Shown in pieces: positions 34,401-43,400 of a stretch of DNA of 64,000 bases. The notes under the pieces were generated by a model that made no database searches, was not told the origin of the DNA, and worked only from the letters and a program-made list of their open reading frames with translations. Origin of the DNA: Palaemon carinicauda (lineage: Eukaryota; Arthropoda; Malacostraca; Decapoda; Palaemonidae); the NCBI RefSeq assembly GCF_036898095.1, contig NC_090768.1:53176702-53240701 (forward strand), read 5' to 3'. Position numbers and translations under genes: made by a program. The stretch's first letter is position 1. The number at the start of each line of letters is the position of its first letter.

Positions 34401-37400
34401 CCCCCATGGACGTACCGGTACGTCCTTGCAAAAAAATGCTATAAATTTTTTTTTTTTCATATTTTTGATAATTTTTTCAGAAAATTCAGGCATTTTCCAA
34501 GAGAATGAGACCAAACTGACCTCTCTATGACAAAAATTAAGGCTGTTAGAGCAATTTAAAAAAATATACTGCAAAATGTGCTGGGAAAAAAATAACCCCC
34601 TGGAGGTTAAGGGTTGGAAATTTCCAAATAGCCTGGGGGTAAAAGGGTTAAGCCATATGGTGACAAAACCTGTCATCATTCAGCTTTTAGAATTAAGTTA
34701 TAATTTAACCACAAATGATGATTTTAATTATGACACATGATTTTTTTTCTCAGCAAGCTGATCTCATTCATCCGTATGGTTATACCACCATGAGGTATGT
34801 GTCGTCGCTGATATCAGGAGCCATGATATTTTGTGTTGGTGCTGGTCTCTCTTTCCAACATGGCATATCGGCGCTTTTGGAACCATCTGGGGTATGTCAA
34901 AAGATATTTCATTGGATATGACAGTGCAAAGTTGTGTATGGTTTGTGATACCAGACTTAACTCTTTGGGCCCCAATCCAAATGATTTGACACTCAAATCC
35001 CAAGCCCTTTTTATGGGTATTTTTTATTATTGATCATAGCACAACATGTATATAAGATAGAAATTAGCAACCTTTATCATCATATAACTGATTAAATTTC
35101 TTCCAGTTATATAGAATGTTACTTATTGTGTAAAATTTTCATATACATAAATAATAAGACAAAAAAAAAAATATGGTATTACTGGACATGAATTGTGTCA
35201 TATGGTATTGACGGGAGAAGAAATAGTGGATGTTAATTGTCCAATGACACTTAAAGGGTTAATGATATCTATAGTAGATAAATCATTGGATATACTTATT
35301 TTGCTTGACTGGATACAAGTTCGTCTTCTATATGTACTGGCAAGCGGTACATGCTGAGCTGCGCGTGCTAACTCCGTTGATTATTATTTTTTAGATAATT
35401 AAGTTTTTATTTGCAGTGAAAATAAGTGTCATTTTTTAAGAAAATGGACATTTCCTATAGGAAACACCTGCTTTTTCCATCCGTAACTATAATAAAACCG
35501 AGATTGTATTGATGCACTAGTAAATTCATAGTTATTGGTTTCAAATCTGACAAATATTTGATAGAATAGAAACTACCGTATTATATTACTTGAAATACAA
35601 TTAGGTATCTTAGTAAACAGAAGATCAGAAAATTTGTGATTCCATATAAGACCTATAGGGATTAGTCACAGCTGAATGAAGGTGGTCTTTGTGTTCTTAT
35701 TAAAGTTACAACAGGTCTTCAGGGTCTGGAGATTATTTATTTTTTATGGCAATCAAATGCAGTTATCATTGTTATAACTGTAGTAGACTTCAAAGGGATG
35801 TTTATTATTCAGAGTATCTCGTTTAATTTTGTAGAAAAAGTATTCAATATTTTGTAGCAGTAGGTATAAAAAACTTGTAGGTGATAGCTATGCCATGAGC
35901 TCGCACTGTAGTAGACTTCAAAGGCATGTTCAATATCCAGGGTATTTCATGTAATCTTATTAGCAAAAGGTACTGAGATAGTCGTATTCAGAATTCAGTA
36001 TCTTGAAGCAGTAGGTATAAAAAAATTTAGGAAATATCCATACCATGAGCTTGCACAATAGGGTGACAATATATGTAGGTTAACTTATTGATGCCTTTGG
36101 TGGATTGATTAAAAGTGCCTTTTTGGATTTCATTTGCTTGCTTAACATAACTTCTGATCACTGGAAATGATATATCAGCTATGGTTCTTTTTCAAGTTAA
36201 GCAATAGTTCCAGTCATTCAAAATAAGTGCAGAAGAATTCTTTGGTTATTTTCTACCTTGACACTTACTAGCACATTAGTTTGGCAGGAATATCCTTCTA
36301 CTCCAGTGCTTTCACAGCCAGCCAGCCTTTATACATACAGCAAGATTTTAGATTTGCATATAATACAAGGGGGAGAAATGAATTCACCCAGTGGGTAATT
36401 ACTCGCTTGTTCACTGTTTTACCGAGGAAAGGGCCTGTCACGGCCCTCCCCTTTGATGAAGGGATTATCTAAATGGAAGACAGCCTGTGAATAGTGGTTT
36501 TCACACGCCCTTGTTGTATACACGACACCCACAAGGTGATCGCGCGAGGGTAGTAACCTCTGCATTCCATGCTTTTCTCTTTCTCTAGTATATTTGGAAG
36601 ATTTATATTAGAAAAGTGTAAAGAAGGACCCTTTTCACCGTGCGTCACAGGTCTCTCCCCAGAAATAGATTTTTAATACGTCAAAATCCCTTTTATGAAA
36701 GTTGAAAATTGATAAATATATAGCTTTTACTTGAATTGAACTTGCTCATTTGCATTTTTTCCTTCATAACCTGGGCCTTCTGTCCAAGTTTTTTATTTTT
36801 CCAAGAATCTTTAATTGACATAGCTGACATTTCTTGGGAGATTTAAATTTTATTTATTTTACTTAGCAGGTAATGCCACTCTATTGGGCGTTCTACATCC
36901 TAGGGGGCTCACTGATAACCGAAGGTGGAACCCTCCTGATGGCTGCTCATTCCATAAGAAAAGGAGCAATTGCACAACAAATGACCTTCACGGAATATGG
37001 TACGTACAGATTTGGATTTTTGAGGGGTGTAATTTTTATGATGATGATTGTCTGGTACAGTGTATCGTTTTCATGAATCTCTCTTTCGAATGGAAAAAAG
37101 ATATTACTGTATACTGCAAGTACCAACTTGAGGACCTCAATAGAAATTAATAATTTTCTTTCGCCGCCATTTCCCACCACCTACCTGTCGTATACTAATA
37201 GGATATTGATGACAGGATCCAAGGTGAAAACCGACAATGATTCAAATTTATTGTGTCATATCTCTTAACTAGATGATCTCGCATTTTACAATATAATTTT
37301 TGGAATATGGATTTTATGGTTTCTTTCAGTATATTTTACATTTCAATGCAACTCATCAATATCTCCCGTTCATTTTACATTTGTTACCGTAATATAGACG

Positions 37401-40400
37401 ATTACAAAATGAATGGGTTATATTTGAACAAAGCCAATCCTCTTTCTTTTTGTGTTCCTATGATTGTTTCTGTAACCCTTCATTGCTCTCAGTGTCTAGA
37501 CTTTATTTGAAGAGGATTGTATAGCCTAAATGCTATGCACTGAAAACTTTGTAAGTAGGTCTGGCAAATTTGACCAAAGTTTTTTTATGGTAACATCTTC
37601 AAGTGTTTTTGTTGAGTCTATGACTTTTATTGCTGATGATATAGTATCTTAGACAGTAATGATGTTTTTGTCTTTCTAATAGATTATTTAGATTTTGGTT
37701 GAATGACTTCAGCTTTTGTTTTGGTTAGTTATATCCTTTACTCCCACAATTTTTATTCGTAATTTTACAATTAATCTTTTCTATTTTAAATAATGTCTGA
37801 TAAAAGTCTTGTACTACCCTAACTTCATATTTTATTGTACAGTAGATATTGTTGTTAACATCTTTTTCATCGTTGTTTCAGAGTAAAAAAATAATTTTTT
37901 TTTAATCTTCTATCTTGTTATACACAAATCTGTGGATTGTAAATTATTACAGTACATTCCTTCATATATGTACCTTTTTGTTTACATTAAGCATCTGTGT
38001 CTGTTAAACAATTGCCATTAGGAGATATGGTCCTGGCTTGCAGCATTCTTCAGGTAATGAAAATTTATCACGTTCACTCTGGCCATCTCCTGATACTGAC
38101 TACAAAGTTTTCTCTCTTTTGGCCAAGAATACAACAGAGGTAATCTTTCAAAATATTCAAGTCAATTCACTCTCCATTCTTAAAGCCCATGATGTATGGG
38201 AAAAATTGCATCTTTATTAACATTTTTTGCTAATAAGCAATTTAAGGATATATATAGCTTTATGGGTTGGTGTAGGCATACAGTATTTATAGGATACTAC
38301 CTGAAACTAATCAAGGTGTGTGCATGGGTCGATTGTGGTACCGGTGGGAGGAAATTGTGTAAAAGAAAGGGATCTTCAACTAGGTTCCTATGCAGAGGCA
38401 CCACGATAAGTCGCCTAGCTCCATTTCCAGGGATTTCTTCTTTTCCATTTAAAGATGTAATTAGACGTCAAAGCCTTACCGGTCTTAAGCCCGGGACAGC
38501 GACGCTGGGATTCCATAAGGAAAGCACTGAAACACCAAACAACACCCGTAACACAGTAAAAGAATGTGAATGGTAAGGCACAAAGGGATGGGGAAGCACA
38601 AAGGAAACACATAACACAAAGGCGATATGTTATCTACGCCGCGACCAGATGCTTACTAACGAGTCAGACCTAGCAGCACACTCTCGTGAGCTGACCCAGG
38701 GTCGCCTCAGGGCGAGTATCCATCCACCACGGGGCGACCCAACAAGGGAAACGGAGATAGGGGGAACTGCGCAAAAGTAGTTCTAGGTAAGTACTGTTAG
38801 GAAAAATACAAATTACTTAAAATTTGTGATATTTTGGTTCTCATTGGGTTCTCGGTTTGAAGATGAATTCAGTATTGGAGGTGCTGTGACGGGTTCAATA
38901 GAGCCTGAATCTCTTGAGTCTCCCTTATGCACACGAGTCCATCATTTGCACATTTGATAGACTACCCCTAAAGTAAGGAAGATGTTTCTTTGGTATATCA
39001 TGTTACTTTGGATTCCCTGTTGTTGACATAATTAGATAATAAAGTATTAGTTCGTATTATAAAGCAGGCCACATTTCAAGATCCATATTATATTTTTTAC
39101 CTCATTCAAAATGATTGAGTTTAACCTTGTTTATCCAGATTGGTGAGTTAAGATTTGCAGCTTTTACAGGGCTGATAATTGACTTTCAGATTTGTATATG
39201 CTTTTATTGTTAAATAGCATTCAATTATCTTCAGTATACAGTGATTTCCAGCATTTTTAGATGTATTCAGTTGCCTTTGACTACACAGTACAGGTAGTAC
39301 TAAAAGGTGGTTTGGAGCAATCCTTTAGCTCCAAGCATCATTGCTTTTACCTTACAATTTTTATCTGTTCCATTTGGTTTCTTTCCCATTATTTGACTGA
39401 CATCTTGATCTTTACTTCCACTCAAAATTTCAGTGCTTTCCATGAACAAATTCTTTGATCATGCCTTACAAGATTCTTAAAGTTAAGACTTGTGCCATTA
39501 AACTATAGTATCATGTAATAATAATTATGAATATGGGATTTGCTCTTGTCACGAAGTATGTTTAGTACAGATATGTACTAATTTGATGTTTATTGTCCAT
39601 GAAAATTTATCATGCTTTTAAAATATATAAGAAAATTTAATGATCTGTAGATCGTGTGATCAGCAGAAGTTGACTGGTACGCAATCTGACTGTGATTTTT
39701 ATTATAAGGAAACCATTTTTTTACAACAGAAAGATTAAGATGTATTGGAACTATCATCATTGTTATCTAGGTACAGAAGGTCTTGAACTTAATTGGTTCC
39801 AAGAAGCAGTTTGTAAGTCCAATTTTGTTAAATTTAGGCCTAGTGTAGGCCTAACCTGAATCCCATACCTATGATTTCCTGCTACAAAGCCAAGAAAGAG
39901 TCGGGTTTTATATGAAATAGATATAAAGTTATTACAAATGTCATTTTACTTACTCTATTAACCCTTTTACCCACAAAGGACTTAGTGTTACATTTCACAA
40001 AACTCATCCCTTCACCCCCATGGACGTACCGGTACGTCCTTGCAAAAAACTGCTATTTAAATTGTTTTTTTTTACATATTTTTGATAATTTTTTGATAAA
40101 CTTCAGGCATTTTCCAAGAGAATGAGACCAACCTGACCTCTCTATGATAAAAATTAAGACTGTTAGAGGAATTTAAAAAAAAAATATACTGCAAAATGTT
40201 CTTGAAAAAAAATAACCCCTGGGGGTTAAGGGTCGGAAATTTACAAATTTCCTCGCAAAGATAGGCTCTTGTGTTGGGAGGTGGTAGAGCAGGAGCTTGT
40301 AGCGGCTCAGACGTGCATGTGGGCTCAGACGCTGACAGTCAAAGTTGATCCTTTCATCTAGTTGTACCATCCTTGCGATCTGCGGGATACGCGTCTCCAC

Positions 40401-43400
40401 TGATGCGGACGCATACTACACGCGAGCATCTGTCGACAAACATAGCATCCTGAAATTCTAAGCAACCTAGACGCATGTGCCAGCCGGGACATATACTGCA
40501 TAAGGTCAGTCAGGTTTTTCCGCATCATGATAGACTAACAGTTGCTCCGGTGTGCCACTGACCGGACACGATACTGTTGCCTACGGGCAGCACGCTGTAG
40601 ATTTACAGCAGGCGAGACATACACAGAGCGCTGTATCCACTCGACAAGGTGAACGCATACAGCATGCTAGCACCTTAAGGGGATGCAAGCACATGCGACA
40701 TTTTAGTCGCATATTAGACTTTGGCTCACAGCAGTATGGACAGACTGCTGTCTTGTCTTCGCGTCGCAAGGGTCAAATGATATAATATTGTTTTATTGCA
40801 GCATTTCTTTTTCTTATCTTTGTTATTTTCAGTTTTTGTGTTTGTATTTCTGAATGTTTGTATGTTGAAGACCACCTGTATACCATTTACAGATCTGTGT
40901 CAATGGTTTGTCTTATTTTCAGATCTGTGTCAAGGGTTTGCCTGTTATTTTCAGATCTGTGTCAAGGGTTTGTCTGTTATTTTCAGATCTATGTCAAGGG
41001 TTTGCCTGTTATTTTCAGATCTGTGTCAAGGGTTTGCCTGTTATTTTCAGATCTGTGTCAAGTGTTTGTCTGTTATTTTCAGATCTGTGTCAAGGGTTTG
41101 CCTGTTATTTTCAGATCTGTGTCAAGGGTTTGTCTGTTATTTTCAGATCTGTGTCAAGGGTTTGCCTGTTATTTTCAGGTCTGTGTCAAGGGTTTGTCTG
41201 TAATTTTCAGATCTGTGTCAAGGGTTTGTCTGTAATTTTCAGATCTGTGTCAAGGCTTTGTCTGCAATTTTCAGATCTGTGTCAAGGGTTTGTCTGTTAT
41301 TTTCAGATCTGTGTCAAGGGTTTGTCTGTAATTTTCAGATCTGTGTCAAGTGTTTGCGTGTTATTTTCAGATCTGTGTCAAGGGTTTGTCTGTTATTTTC
41401 AGATCTGTGTCAAGGGTTTGCTTGTTATTTTCAGATCTGTGTCAAGGGTTTGCCTGTTATTTTCAGATCTGTGTCAAGGGTTTGCTTGTTATTTTCAGAT
41501 CTGTGTCAAGGGTTTGCCTGTTATTTTCAGATCTGTGTCAAGGGTTTATCTGTTATTTTCAGATCTGTGTCAAGGGTTTGTAATTTTCAGTTGGATTTGT
41601 ATTTGTATCTCAAAGTGTTTATAAATCGGATGCTTGTAAGTAGAGGACCACCTTGTACATTTGCAGATCTAATTTGTCAATGGTTTGTAATATTTTTTCC
41701 AAGTCCATTATTGTTTGTTTTCTATTTCCAGTTTTGCGAGGTCAGGACCCGAGTGTGAACGTTGTTCTCCTTGAAGATCTTGCAGCCGTTTTGGGTGTGA
41801 TGATAGCCATGGGCTGTATGGGGCTAACTTCAATTACTGGTTCTCATATCCCTGATGCAGTTGGTTGCTGTCTTATTGGTGGCGTTTTAGCTGGTGTGTC
41901 GGGTTTTATTATATACACTAATACAGCAGCATTAGTTGGAAGGTAAGTTGTCATTCACATTATTTGATTAACTCCACCAAGGAAGTTGGAAGGAGGTTGT
42001 TTTACCCCCTATTTGAGTGTTTGTTTGTGAACTGAACAGCTTCCTGGCCACAATTTTAATCTTAGAGTAATGTAACTTGCAGAGATTAACTGTTATGTAA
42101 AAAGCTTGAAATTATTAAATTTTGAAAGGTCAGAGTCAAAGGATGTCACGGTCAAGCAAAATGTCCAATTCACATAATCAGCTATACGTTTTGACATCAT
42201 TGTCACAGAAACTTCAAAACTTGGTTCATATTTGAGTGTTTAAAAATCCATGCCAATTAATACATATAGTCAAAGGTCAAGGTCAAGAGCAAGGTCAAAC
42301 TGAAGGTTTAGAAATAAGCTGCCGCAGCAGGGGTCTGCTCTCTGAGTGCCCCTCTAGTTCTTTATTAATCTGCCCTCAGTAAATAGCACTACAGTGTACT
42401 ATACAGTAGTTTTTACGTTTTTATTTTTTTATGAACATGCCGCATGATTATAGTTTTTACAAAATACAAATATTCACTGTTGTATAGTTGACTCTCTCAG
42501 CAAATTTGTAAGAGAATTTGTATTGCTAAAGTAACTTGGCATCTGATACACATTTTGCTTTCAGAAGTTGAATGAAAACCCTCATCATCATCTTCACTTT
42601 TTCAGGTTCCTGCTCCATGGTAAATTCATGAAATGGGTTCACTTTATTTTTTTTAATGACTCTTGCTTGTAGGTCATCATCATCATCATCTCCTACGCTT
42701 GTTGACGCAAAGGGTCTTGGTTAGATTTCGCCATTCGTCTCTATCTTGAGCTTATAAATCCATACTTCTCCTTTCATCATCATCTACTTCCCGCTTCATA
42801 GTCCTTAACTATGTAGGCCTGTGTCTTCCAACTGCTCTAGTGCCCTGTAGAGCCCAGTTGAAAGTTTGGTGAACTCGTCTCGTGGGGAGTGTGAAAAGCA
42901 TGCCCAAACCATCTCTATCTACCCCTCATCATGATCTCATCCACATATGGCACTCGAGTAATCTCTCTTACAGTTTCATTTTTAATCCTGTCTTGCCATT
43001 CAACTCCAAATATCCTTCTGAGGGCTTTGTTTGCAATTCTACTAAATCTATTGGTGATTATTTCATTGTCATACCATAACTCATGTCCTTGGAGATCATA
43101 GTTCCTAAATTCCTAAATGATTCTACCTCATTAATCCTTTTCTCTTCCAATGATATTTCATCTTCCATTGCATACTCTGTTCTCATACTCCATTCTCATA
43201 ATAATGTTAGGGATACAAATACATATTTTCACTTTTAGATATTCTATCTAAAAGTATTATTGAGTATTATGTCATGTGGGTTAATAGTTATTTTTATAAA
43301 ATCAACCTTCACATCTTATCGTTTTTTTATTCCAGGTCCATCCCTCAGCATCGTTTACAGAAAATCAACGATGAGCTAGAGCGGGATGTTCTAATTCGTG

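Noticed and set aside
38044..38139. Possible extra SLC30A9 exon of 96 nt with AG and GT borders
   Set aside because: Exons 8 and 9 already join in phase and align with the human protein. Including this segment gives a stop after four codons.
40858..41758. Several long open frames (up to 238 codons) over the 32-bp array
   Set aside because: They arise because the repeat unit has no stop in any frame. The three frames encode the same rotating peptide and lie in an intron.
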